This document shows, piece by piece, positions 55,316 through 62,468 of a DNA stretch of 64,000 nt (within the stretch, counting starts at the first letter, position 1; each line of letters opens with the position of its first letter). The translations under genes were made by a program, and so were the position numbers. Origin of the DNA: Sphingobacterium cavernae (GTDB taxonomy: Bacteria > Bacteroidota > Bacteroidia > Sphingobacteriales > Sphingobacteriaceae); the NCBI RefSeq assembly GCF_008520265.1, contig NZ_VIQM01000016.1, forward strand, positions 18,756 through 82,755. The letters run 5' to 3'. Below the pieces are notes generated by a model. That model had not been told where the DNA came from. It ran no database searches and saw only the letters and a list, made by a program, of their open reading frames with translations.

Positions 55316-55525
55316 ATGAATATAGATTTATTGAATCAACTAAAACAAGATGGCTTTAGGTATTTATTTAGAAAACACGATAAAGCTGCATTTTCTCCAA
55401 TAAAGCAATTGCCTGAAAAAATATCAGACACGCCCTTAATGGAAGATGAATTGATTTCTATTGAGGATGCTATCGAATTCGCTAATTCATTAGCTTTAAA
55501 GAATTCTATAATTATTCTAAAATAG
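55316..55525 (+). CDS. Small protein of unknown function
   Basis: 69 residues from MNIDLLNQLKQDGFRYLF. Charged N-terminal half, then EDELISIEDAIEFANSLAL, a likely helix. It is divergent from umuD across a 92-bp spacer and its 3' end overlaps the 3' end of the YedK-like gene by 9 bp, which is unusual enough to make it uncertain. No family recognised. Confidence 0.45.
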   Translation: MNIDLLNQLKQDGFRYLFRKHDKAAFSPIKQLPEKISDTPLMEDELISIEDAIEFANSLALKNSIIILK

Positions 55526-56317
55526 CGTATTTTCTTTTGGAGTATCATTACCTAATGTTGGCAAACCCTCCCATTTGAACTCTTCGTATCTTGGTTTGTC
55601 GTCTGGTCTATTTGGGTAACCCCTCAAAGTATATACAGGATGATAAATTAAGTCTTTACTGTCCATTTCAAAATTGAAAATAGGTAACATTTCTTCATCT
55701 GATAGATCAGATAACCATTCCCTTTCTAAATCTTCGGGAAGAAATAAAGGCATTCTATGTTTATTTGGACCATCATTATGAATATTCGCCATTACATCAT
55801 TTGCCTCCCGTGTTAACATTCCAAAGCTTCCAACTCGCTCTACAACGCCATCTTCATCAACCGTTTCATGCCATTGGTATAATCCTGGGATATAAAATAA
55901 ATCACGTCCTTTCTCCGAGATATAATAAGGCACTTTTTTCTTCCAACCATTAATCTTCCTATGTTCAAATGTTCCAGATACAGGGATTAAACAACGTTGA
56001 TTTCGTAATCGAAACCAATAAGACTTTTTATCCGATAAAATTCGCTCACTACGAACATTGACCATATTACGACGTCTATCTGTTTGGAATTTTGGATCAT
56101 CAATATAGGTTGGTAGCACTCCCCATTCCATTTCAATTAAACCAAGTCCTTCTTCACCTTTATCCTTATAAATAATAGGGTATTTAGGAAAAGTTATAGC
56201 TTGTACATTTTCAAAATAGGTATAATCATAATCTTTTTTCTTACGTTCATCTCTAATCTTTGGATAAGAGTTTTTTACTAACTCAATATCAGTATGTAAT
56301 GAAATATCCCAACACAT
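55517..56317 (-). CDS. SOS response-associated peptidase (HMCES/YedK, SRAP domain)
   Basis: 266 residues. Met1 is followed by Cys2 (MCWDISLHTD), the residue that covalently traps abasic sites in single-stranded DNA after Met removal. Other SRAP signatures follow: NVRSERI, CLIPVSGTFEHRK (the Glu of the catalytic set) and HRMPLFLPEDLEREWL (the conserved His). It protects stalled forks at abasic sites. It is commonly found with umuDC-type genes in Bacteroidota mobile DNA. Confidence 0.92.
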   Translation of the reverse strand: MCWDISLHTDIELVKNSYPKIRDERKKKDYDYTYFENVQAITFPKYPIIYKDKGEEGLGLIEMEWGVLPTYIDDPKFQTDRRRNMVNVRSERILSDKKSYWFRLRNQRCLIPVSGTFEHRKINGWKKKVPYYISEKGRDLFYIPGLYQWHETVDEDGVVERVGSFGMLTREANDVMANIHNDGPNKHRMPLFLPEDLEREWLSDLSDEEMLPIFNFEMDSKDLIYHPVYTLRGYPNRPDDKPRYEEFKWEGLPTLGNDTPKENTLF

Positions 56318-56349
56318 AATTTATAGTTTACAATGATGAAAGATACATA

Positions 56350-56820
56350 TTATTTGATTATTTCGTACGCCTTTACTTTTTTGCGTACTCCTCCACTTTC
56401 AATGATAGCCCACACTCTGCCATATTCAAGAGTAAATAGTATTTCAACTGGGTCTTTACGCTTTAATCGAGTATTGAATCTTAAATAATTAACAATGTTA
56501 TTTTTAAATAATCGCAACATTCTTTTCTCCCAATCAGCATCTTTAAATCTATCCAAAAAGATTCTATAACCCGAATTCACCTCCAATAGTATTATAATTT
56601 TCTCGTAATCTTGAGGCATTTGCAATAGCTTACCTTCTTTTGCATCCAATTCATAGGCGTGTGTATTAGCTTCTTCTTGATCTGAATATGCAGATAAATG
56701 GAAACCTTTACCATGTTCAACTGCAACCCATTCAAACCGTTGTAGAATGAAATATTTATATCCCCTCTCGATTAGCTCTTCGAATAATGAAATAGTTATT
56801 TGAACAAAAGGTATATACAT
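56350..56820 (-). CDS. Unknown protein next to the SRAP gene
   Basis: 156 residues, mixed alpha/beta, rich in aromatic and basic residues (YKYFILQRFEWVAVEHGKGFH). It has no signal peptide and no recognisable motif. It lies 32 bp upstream of the SRAP gene on the same strand, so it probably shares its promoter and its damage-linked role, but nothing in the sequence shows what it does. Confidence 0.6.
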   Translation of the reverse strand: MYIPFVQITISLFEELIERGYKYFILQRFEWVAVEHGKGFHLSAYSDQEEANTHAYELDAKEGKLLQMPQDYEKIIILLEVNSGYRIFLDRFKDADWEKRMLRLFKNNIVNYLRFNTRLKRKDPVEILFTLEYGRVWAIIESGGVRKKVKAYEIIK

Positions 56821-56917
56821 AAAGGCTATATCTTTGATTAACGATAATAAATTAATAAAGTTTTATGTAAAAGTCATAAATGCTTATCTTTACTGTAATA
56901 ATTTATTAAACGAATAA

Positions 56918-57053
56918 GCGTAAGCTATCGTATTGGTTAGACTGAAATTGCGACCTTCATTTGACAACCAACTTTCGATAGACTTACGCCCGTGCCTGAT
57001 ATTGGGCGTGGGCTAAGTCTTTCTGGTTGTCAGGCCGTCGCAAGCCTCAGTCT
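56918..57053 (+). ncRNA. Candidate pseudoknot-forming leader RNA
   Basis: Two sets of exact pairings interlock. Set A: GCGTAAGCTATCG (56918-56930) with CGATAGACTTACGC (56976-56989; one bulge). Set B: AGACTGA (56939-56945) with TCAGTCT (57047-57053), TTGCGAC (56948-56954) with GTCGCAA (57037-57043), and TGACAACCA (56962-56970) with TGGTTGTCA (57024-57032). A third hairpin is ACGCCC (56986-56991) with GGGCGT (57004-57009). A and B cross, so they form a pseudoknot or two alternative folds. It ends about 50 bp before the zinc-ribbon gene and is probably its leader. A DNA role (element end or oriT) is not excluded. Confidence 0.55.
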
Positions 57054-57104
57054 TGGATTGATCTTAGTTTCACGCCTTTCTTTATTTCTCAAAATAAACT
57101 TAAA

Positions 57105-57803
57105 ATGGCACAAGAAAGATTTTATTACAGTTCTAAAAGTTCCCCCTTAATTTCAGCTGATGAGTCCATAGTAAATCAGATTTTAACGATGTATGAAGAT
57201 GGAACTTCGGTTGGCTTGATTAAAGAAACATTCCCAGATATTAAGATTAACAACAATCTTTATATGTTTCTGCCTTATGTGATCACCGATGATATTTGTG
57301 ACTGTGGTAAACCTTTGTACAGAAAAACAAAAGGCAGAACATCATTCGCTGCAGAACTCATTTATTGTCCAGCTTGTAGACATGATGAAACACCTGATTG
57401 TTTATGTAAAACTTGCATTTTAAAAAGAAAAAATGAGCTTGAAGCTAGAAAAATGCATTTTTATAAAACTTGGGATAGTTATTATGACAAAACTTACAAC
57501 TCATCTATAGAATTAAGTAATCTTAATATTTATGAAGAAGTTCAATTAGTTATACTTATTCACGAATACTTTAATAAAGAATCAAAATCCTTCAATTTCA
57601 TAAATGCTCGACTAATTGAAGTAAATTTCGGTGTACGCCAACTTCCTACGGAGATCTTTAAATTTACTAAGTCGTTTATTGACAAAAAGATTCTTATACC
57701 AGAAAAAGAAGTCGAATATTCAACCTCACTCGACCATTACGGTGATTTAGGTCTTTTTCAACCTAAACTTAGTATGGCCAATTGCCAATGGAACTCAATT
57801 TAG
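57105..57803 (+). CDS. Zinc-ribbon-containing protein of unknown function
   Basis: 232 residues from the ATG at 57105 (MAQERFYYSS); the frame opens at 57027 but the upstream part is inside the structured RNA. Cysteine pairs CDCGKPLY, YCPACRHDE and DCLCKTCILK (about 63-118) should bind one or two zinc ions. The rest is helical. It overlaps the next gene by 22 bp. It may bind nucleic acid, perhaps its own leader. No family recognised. Confidence 0.65.
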   Translation: MAQERFYYSSKSSPLISADESIVNQILTMYEDGTSVGLIKETFPDIKINNNLYMFLPYVITDDICDCGKPLYRKTKGRTSFAAELIYCPACRHDETPDCLCKTCILKRKNELEARKMHFYKTWDSYYDKTYNSSIELSNLNIYEEVQLVILIHEYFNKESKSFNFINARLIEVNFGVRQLPTEIFKFTKSFIDKKILIPEKEVEYSTSLDHYGDLGLFQPKLSMANCQWNSI

Positions 57804-58297
57804 CGAAAGATGGTACTACTTTGACTGTAGGAGAAATCTTCAATTATCTTGTTAAAAAAGATTACACAGCTGCTCAACGTGAGATATTTTGGAAAGAATG
57901 CTATCAAGAAAGTATAAGCAACTACTTTGAATATAGCACCAGAAACTATGCAAATTTCGATCTTATTAAACAAAATTTAGAATTAATTTCAGATGAACTA
58001 TTTAATCACTACAGCTTATCAAAAGCTTATAGACTAATTTATTATGGTATACAATCACTGTTAAATTACAAAGCTAAATATAGTGCAACTACCAAAAGTG
58101 CAAACACCTATTTACGAAACGTAATGTTATCGAATATTGAGAAGTACAACCTTCCTGAAAATAAGCCAAATTTAAAAGACTTCAATCCTGTAGAGTTATC
58201 AGAATCCTACTTCACGCATTATATCAAACGCTACATTTTGCGAAGTTGTCAAGAGTATTTTTATTACAACTTGGCTGACATTAAACACAAATTTTAA
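57782..58297 (+). CDS. Unknown helical protein coupled to the zinc-ribbon gene
   Basis: 171 residues, strongly helical with many Tyr and Asn (SISNYFEYSTRNYANFD). It overlaps the previous gene by 22 bp in another frame, so the two are translationally coupled and likely act together. MELNLAKDG at 57788 is an alternative start. No domain recognised. Confidence 0.6.
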   Translation: MPMELNLAKDGTTLTVGEIFNYLVKKDYTAAQREIFWKECYQESISNYFEYSTRNYANFDLIKQNLELISDELFNHYSLSKAYRLIYYGIQSLLNYKAKYSATTKSANTYLRNVMLSNIEKYNLPENKPNLKDFNPVELSESYFTHYIKRYILRSCQEYFYYNLADIKHKF

Positions 58298-58317
58298 TCA
58301 CATAATACTATTAAATC

Positions 58318-58830
58318 ATGAGAACAATTATCAAAATTTCATTCCTTCTGATCGCACTTTTCAGCTTTTCTTGTAGCAAGAGCGACAATGATACCTCTGT
58401 CCCGAATCAATCTTCTAAAAAGACCGTAGAAGTAAAAATTAATTACGGCTCCAACTATGCTGATTATGCAGCCAATTTAGGCTTACAAGTAGCAAGTGGA
58501 GATGCTAGTCTGAAAAATGATTTCAAATTTGTAGGTATAAATTCTACTTTATCGATATTTCATGAAGCTAGCATAATACATCAAGCCAACCTATCCCCGA
58601 TCCCTAGTGCTACATCAAGCATTAAAACTTCCGTTGCTGTAAGTACATTCACTATTTCATCGGCGTTTACCAATTTGAAAGAAAATGCTAATCCCCTAAC
58701 AGTGACGTATGAATTTTATGTAGACGGCAAAAAGACGGCTACTAAATCACTTGTGTATGAGCCAAATGATTATGCCGCTAAATCATTGATTTTAGATGTT
58801 ACAAACCCTACACAAATCATAGCTAATTAA
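58318..58830 (+). CDS. Small lipoprotein
   Basis: 170 residues with a lipoprotein signal (LIALFSFSCSKSDNDT). The mature part is Ser/Thr/Asn-rich and beta-strand-like (VTYEFYVDGKKTATKSLVYE). Function unknown. It begins 20 bp after the previous gene on the same strand. The tandem repeat array starts 16 bp after its stop. Confidence 0.75.
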   Translation: MRTIIKISFLLIALFSFSCSKSDNDTSVPNQSSKKTVEVKINYGSNYADYAANLGLQVASGDASLKNDFKFVGINSTLSIFHEASIIHQANLSPIPSATSSIKTSVAVSTFTISSAFTNLKENANPLTVTYEFYVDGKKTATKSLVYEPNDYAAKSLILDVTNPTQIIAN

Positions 58831-58846
58831 AATGATATAATTATCA

Positions 58847-59006
58847 CATTATATAATTATAGCATTATTACATTATATAATTATAGCATTATCACATTAT
58901 ATAATTATAGCATTATCAAATTATATAATTATAGCATTATCACATTATATAATTATAGCATTATCAAATTATATAATTATAGCATTATCACATTATATAA
59001 TTATAG
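58847..59006. repeat. 24-bp tandem repeat array, about 6.7 copies
   Basis: Units start at 58847, 58871, 58895, 58919, 58943 and 58967, with a partial seventh at 58991. The core is ATTATATAATTATAGC followed by ATTATCA or ATTATTA. Alternate units begin CATT or AATT. Each core contains the palindrome ATTATATAAT. There is no spacer variation, so it is not a CRISPR. The array ends at a terminator hairpin. It could be an iteron-like or protein-binding array of the mobilizable element. Confidence 0.9.
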
Positions 59007-59042
59007 AAAAGCCTCATAAATTAGTTATTTATGAGGCTTTTC
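59006..59042. terminator. Perfect 15-bp hairpin terminator (copy 1)
   Basis: GAAAAGCCTCATAAA (59006-59020) and TTTATGAGGCTTTTC (59028-59042), loop TTAGTTA. It lies between the repeat array and the 3' end of the membrane-protein gene, and can work in both directions. Confidence 0.9.
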
Positions 59043-59059
59043 AACGAAAAAATCTACGA

Positions 59060-59599
59060 TTATTTAAAAATCAAATATTTTGGAACAAACAACAATTTAT
59101 GCTCTATAATAGGGGCGTTAACAAAACATTCTTTAAGAGATAGATATAGATCCTGTCCATATAATGAAGATAAATGGATCCTTTCACCATTATCTAAATT
59201 AAACGCAATTCTATAATAAGTAACCTCATGTGCGGTATAATAGGTTCCGCTACCCCCAGCAAAATAGCTATATGAAGCGTAAACATCTATTTTATTAATA
59301 TTTTTTGACACGTAAGTAGTATTATCTAATTTAATCTGATTCTGTGACAACACAACAGACTGGTAAACAGCATTTTTTAAATAGTTCAAATGTATAGTCA
59401 ATACAGGATATAAATAAAAAAATAAATATGGAATTAAACCACATAATAGAACTATAATTAAGTCTTTAGTATTAAGATCAGTATATAATAAAAGGATTAT
59501 TAAAAGAAATACAATAAAACATAAATAAAAAATTGTTGCGTTTAAAAAATCTTTCAACGCAATTTTTTGAGTTTGTTTTGTGACTTTAAATTCCTTCAT
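59060..59599 (-). CDS. Small membrane protein of unknown function
   Basis: 179 residues from the ATG at 59599 (MKEFKVTKQTQ). Two hydrophobic segments (LNATIFYLCFIVFLLIILLL and DLIIVLLCGLIPYLFFYLYP) anchor it. The C-terminal ~100 residues look like a beta-rich cytoplasmic domain with an FAGGSGTYYTAHEV turn. No family recognised. It is framed by two near-identical terminators, so it forms its own cassette. Confidence 0.65.
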   Translation of the reverse strand: MKEFKVTKQTQKIALKDFLNATIFYLCFIVFLLIILLLYTDLNTKDLIIVLLCGLIPYLFFYLYPVLTIHLNYLKNAVYQSVVLSQNQIKLDNTTYVSKNINKIDVYASYSYFAGGSGTYYTAHEVTYYRIAFNLDNGERIHLSSLYGQDLYLSLKECFVNAPIIEHKLLFVPKYLIFK

Positions 59600-59653
59600 A
59601 ATCAAGCTTAAATTGATATTTAGACCAACCAATATACTGTTTTATTTATAAAG

Positions 59654-59684
59654 AAGCCTCATAAATCAGCTGTTTATGAGGCTT
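59654..59684. terminator. Hairpin terminator (copy 2) after the relaxase gene
   Basis: AAGCCTCATAAA (59654-59665) and TTTATGAGGCTT (59673-59684), loop TCAGCTG. The stem sequence is the same as in the hairpin at 59006-59042, 650 bp away. Confidence 0.88.
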
Positions 59685-59692
59685 TACCCTTG

Positions 59693-60880
59693 CTAACGTC
59701 GTTTTCTGCGACGCTTTTGAATAGCTTCTTCATCTTCGCCTACTTGAGAGCCAAATGTATTAAGTAAGCCGCTAATAGTGCTAACAACGGTACTTGAACG
59801 GCTAGATGACTGATTAGAAATAGATTCGTCAACTTCTTGTATTGTTTCTTGATCTCCTGATTTTGAGCTAGAATTGGGCTTAGATCGACCTCTGTTTTCT
59901 TGCTGTTGTCCATCATAAGCTGAGGATTGTTCACTTCTTGATTTTTTAAAATCAGATCTAGTTTTTTCTCTAGAATTTGAACTCTGGAGTGAATTTTCGT
60001 TTGTTCTTCTTCCCAATAATTCTTTAAATCTAAATCGTGTTTCGCTTGTTGATTCGCGAACTGTTTCGCCATCTCTGCTTTGTTTGCCATAATTAAGTGT
60101 TTTTGATAAATTATTCCATTTATATTGATTACCTAATTTTTGTCCAGTGGCTATGAATCCACTTTCTGCATTTATATAAGTAACTCCTGAGACTCTTCCA
60201 GTTGTCTCTGACTGATTGAATAAAAGATAAATAGACTGCGCTTTACAATTACCAATAAAAGATTGAATATCATTAGATTTAGATAAAGCTTCTTTAACTT
60301 TTGCTTGCATTATTAAACGTTCAGAAACGACTCCTGTACGCTGAATCATCTCGAGCTCATCTTTTGTTGGCGCTCTATCTAAAGCTTCTTTAGAAGGTCT
60401 TACCTTTTCTAAATTGAAGCGCACTTCTAAATCTCTACATACAACCTCACTTCGTTGAAAATTATTAGAATCCGATACAACCCTAGCTTTCCCATGCTCA
60501 TCAATAGACAAGCGATGAAGCAACAGATGGACATGAATATGTTCGTGATCCTCGCCATCATTATGTTTGTATAGTACAAACAAATGATCATCACTAAAGC
60601 CCATTCCCTTCTTATACGCATCAGCAATAGCTATCAAATCGGCATTAGTAAGATGATTATCCTTTTCAGAAAAGCTTAATGCCACGTGGTAACCATCATA
60701 AACAAGACTGGTATTACGCTGATTCAACATTTTTATATCTCTCAAAATCTCCTCCTTATTATATTCCAGAAAATTATGATCCAAGACTTCCGCTCGTTGG
60801 AATTCATCCTTTAGGTGCAGTTTGCTATCATTATAATCCAAAGCTGTCGCGAAACTGTGTACCTTTTGCATTGCTATCAT
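59693..60880 (-). CDS. Relaxase/mobilization nuclease (MobA-like)
   Basis: 395 residues. The N-terminal ~180 residues are a relaxase domain of the PF03432 type. The metal-binding histidines are in GEDHEHIHVHLLLHR (His112, 114, 116, 118 and 122), and the candidate nucleophile tyrosines lie near residues 16 and 40. It nicks oriT and leads the strand into a recipient through a helper conjugation system. The C-terminal ~130 residues are Ser/Gln/Arg-rich and disordered, ending in RRRKRR; this low-complexity tail is where a second gene is encoded in another frame. It overlaps mobC by 3-4 bp. MQKVHSF at 60871 is an alternative start. Confidence 0.88.
   Translation of the reverse strand: MIAMQKVHSFATALDYNDSKLHLKDEFQRAEVLDHNFLEYNKEEILRDIKMLNQRNTSLVYDGYHVALSFSEKDNHLTNADLIAIADAYKKGMGFSDDHLFVLYKHNDGEDHEHIHVHLLLHRLSIDEHGKARVVSDSNNFQRSEVVCRDLEVRFNLEKVRPSKEALDRAPTKDELEMIQRTGVVSERLIMQAKVKEALSKSNDIQSFIGNCKAQSIYLLFNQSETTGRVSGVTYINAESGFIATGQKLGNQYKWNNLSKTLNYGKQSRDGETVRESTSETRFRFKELLGRRTNENSLQSSNSREKTRSDFKKSRSEQSSAYDGQQQENRGRSKPNSSSKSGDQETIQEVDESISNQSSSRSSTVVSTISGLLNTFGSQVGEDEEAIQKRRRKRR
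59740..60090 (-). CDS. Nested out-of-frame mobilization gene (coiled coil plus C-terminal membrane anchor)
   Basis: 116 residues wholly inside the relaxase gene, in the +1 frame, starting MANKAEMAKQFANQQ. It has a long amphipathic helix (KNYWEEEQTKIHSRVQILEKKLDLI, about 24-48), an Asn/Asp-rich hinge, a second helix, and a hydrophobic C-terminus (LFLISHLAVQVPLLALLAAYLIHL). This is a protein-like organisation that an accidental frame would not be expected to have, and the host gene is low-complexity here. The arrangement is that of ColE1 mbeB/mbeD nested in mbeA, where MbeB also has a helical domain and a membrane segment. Confidence 0.65.
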   Translation of the reverse strand: MANKAEMAKQFANQQAKHDLDLKNYWEEEQTKIHSRVQILEKKLDLILKNQEVNNPQLMMDNSKKTEVDLSPILAQNQEIKKQYKKLTNLFLISHLAVQVPLLALLAAYLIHLALK

Positions 60881-61215
60881 ATACTGTATATTTTAGATTT
60901 TACCATTTGCAGGATTGCATACAATTCAGTCATGATGGACTTATCAATCGCTGAAATTCTACTTTGATTTATAGCTTTTACATATTGATTGTAATTCACG
61001 CCAATACGTCTTAATTGTTGGTATGTTTGAACATCTAAAATAGGTTTTGGCGCTTCTGGAACCGTAGCTTTCATAAGCAGTGATCTGATTATTTCCGCGC
61101 TATTCTTTCCAGAAATTTTCACCATTAAATCCAACTTCTTTTTTTCCATAACATTTAATCGAACCTTCACCTCGAAGACTCGTTTTTCTTCTTTACTAAG
61201 CAATTTTCTTTTCAT
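60877..61215 (-). CDS. MobC-like relaxosome protein
   Basis: 112 residues from the ATG at 61215 (MKRKLLSKEEKR); the frame opens at 61245. FEVKVRLNVMEKKKLDLMVKISGKNSAEIIRSLL is a ribbon-helix-helix pattern, and RIGVNYNQYVKAINQSRIS the MobC-type C-terminal helix. It binds oriT, helps open the DNA and recruits the relaxase. The TGA at 60877-60879 overlaps the relaxase ATG. Confidence 0.85.
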   Translation of the reverse strand: MKRKLLSKEEKRVFEVKVRLNVMEKKKLDLMVKISGKNSAEIIRSLLMKATVPEAPKPILDVQTYQQLRRIGVNYNQYVKAINQSRISAIDKSIMTELYAILQMVKSKIYSI

Positions 61216-61246
61216 ATTTATAGTGATTAAACAAAGTGCAATCATT

Positions 61247-61287
61247 AAAGCAAGCGTTCAAGAGGGACTCTGAACATGGCTTGCTTT
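61247..61287. other. Extended inverted repeat upstream of mobC (candidate oriT or terminator)
   Basis: AAAGCAAGC (61247-61255) pairs exactly with GCTTGCTTT (61279-61287). Inside, GTTCAAGAG (61256-61264) pairs with CTCTGAAC (61268-61275) with one bulge. It lies between the primase stop and the mobC start. As a terminator for the primase gene it lacks a clear T run, so an oriT hairpin is a good alternative. Confidence 0.5.
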
Positions 61288-61295
61288 CCTTCAAG

Positions 61296-62201
61296 CTATT
61301 TCTTATTTAGTAAGTAATCCCCTATATCTTTATAGTCTTTATAGAATCCATTTAATGGGATTACTTTATCAGGATATTTATTCATTAATGTATTCAAAAC
61401 CTCTTCTCCAGCAGGATCATTATCAGTTGCACAATAGATCGTTTCGAATAAACTACGAGCCAAAATCTCTAAAACTTTATCCTTTGTAGAGACTGAATTC
61501 ATGATGATAAAATCATTCTTAAATTCCATTTTTGGGTAAAGGCTTAATAAAGCCAAAAAATCACTCCAGCCTTCGAGAATAGCGACGCTAGAACAACCAT
61601 TCTTTATATGAGTGAAATCTTTAGCCACAAGACACATTTTGTTCCGAACAAAGCCTTGTTTAGCTTTATTCCAATACTCCCAACTCAACTCGTAACCTTG
61701 ACTGTCATTCTCAAAACCGACAGCATAGTAAACCTTACCTTTTAACTTAAAATGTACTTCAAAGAGATACTTCCAGTATCGCTCATCGATCTTTCTACGA
61801 TTCAGATATTTTATGAGATTAGGGTTTTGGACTTTTTTAATAGCTAAGATTTCATAACGATCTTGGTCTTCTTTTTTAGAAAGCTGAGTATGTTCTTTTT
61901 TTTGCTTAACAAAAGAAAAACATAGATTAAAGGAATCCAGTAATGACAAAGCATGCTGAACTGAACAGCGATAATATCGAACCATGTAATCTACAACATT
62001 ACCTGACTCTCCTGTCCCCCAATCCTTGTATGTGTTGTCATCCTCATTCACGACAAAACTAGCTGTCCGTTCTTCTCTAAACGGACTTATAAACCAATGG
62101 CATTTTTTGCCTTTATTATTTCTCGAATAAGACTCTTTGTATCCTTGTTTGTGGAGTATTGAAAGTAGAGATATTCTTGTATTAGCAATTGAGCAATTCA
62201 T
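61296..62201 (-). CDS. Primase (CHC2-type zinc-binding and Toprim domains)
   Basis: 301 residues. The N-terminal ~95 residues follow the DnaG zinc-domain pattern of mobile-element primases (KKCHWFISPFREERTASF, then DWGTGESGNVVDYMVRYY). The Toprim domain is at about 195-280 (VAILEGWSDFLALLSL with the acidic Glu, and IYCATDNDPAGEEVLN with DxDxxG-like residues). It would start lagging-strand synthesis on the incoming or replicating element. It is upstream of the mob genes on the same strand. Confidence 0.82.
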   Translation of the reverse strand: MNCSIANTRISLLSILHKQGYKESYSRNNKGKKCHWFISPFREERTASFVVNEDDNTYKDWGTGESGNVVDYMVRYYRCSVQHALSLLDSFNLCFSFVKQKKEHTQLSKKEDQDRYEILAIKKVQNPNLIKYLNRRKIDERYWKYLFEVHFKLKGKVYYAVGFENDSQGYELSWEYWNKAKQGFVRNKMCLVAKDFTHIKNGCSSVAILEGWSDFLALLSLYPKMEFKNDFIIMNSVSTKDKVLEILARSLFETIYCATDNDPAGEEVLNTLMNKYPDKVIPLNGFYKDYKDIGDYLLNKK

Positions 62202-62248
62202 GATATTTAATTCTAATACCCTTATTTTGGGTCATTTTTTCTAAAAAG

Positions 62249-62468
62249 TTTGATGATTTGATGACAACCAAACATAACAAACTGAACAACAATTAATTAA
62301 AACATCATCAAATCGTCATCAAACCATCATTTTTTGATGATACTTGATGATTGATGACGATTAAACCTGTATAGTTTGATGATTGATGATACTTTGATGA
62401 TAGTTTGATGACGATATAAAAAACTATAAATCAATACATTAATTATAAAAATCATCAAATCATCAATA
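62249..62468. repeat. Cluster of TGATGA/TCATCA repeats, candidate replication origin or operator
   Basis: About a dozen copies of (T)TGATGA(T) or its complement in 220 bp, in both orientations, including TTTGATGATTTGATGAC, TTTTTTGATGATACTTGATG and GTTTGATGATTGATGATAC. They fill the space between the primase and helicase genes and enter the 3' end of the helicase gene. This is the position and form expected of iterons or of a regulator array. Confidence 0.7.

Noticed and set aside
57027..57104. N-terminal extension of the zinc-ribbon protein
   Set aside because: This part lies inside the structured RNA. The ATG at 57105 after an AT-rich stretch is a better start.
58847..59006. Possible CRISPR array
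   Set aside because: Units are contiguous 24-mers with no unique spacers and there are no cas genes. It is a simple tandem repeat.
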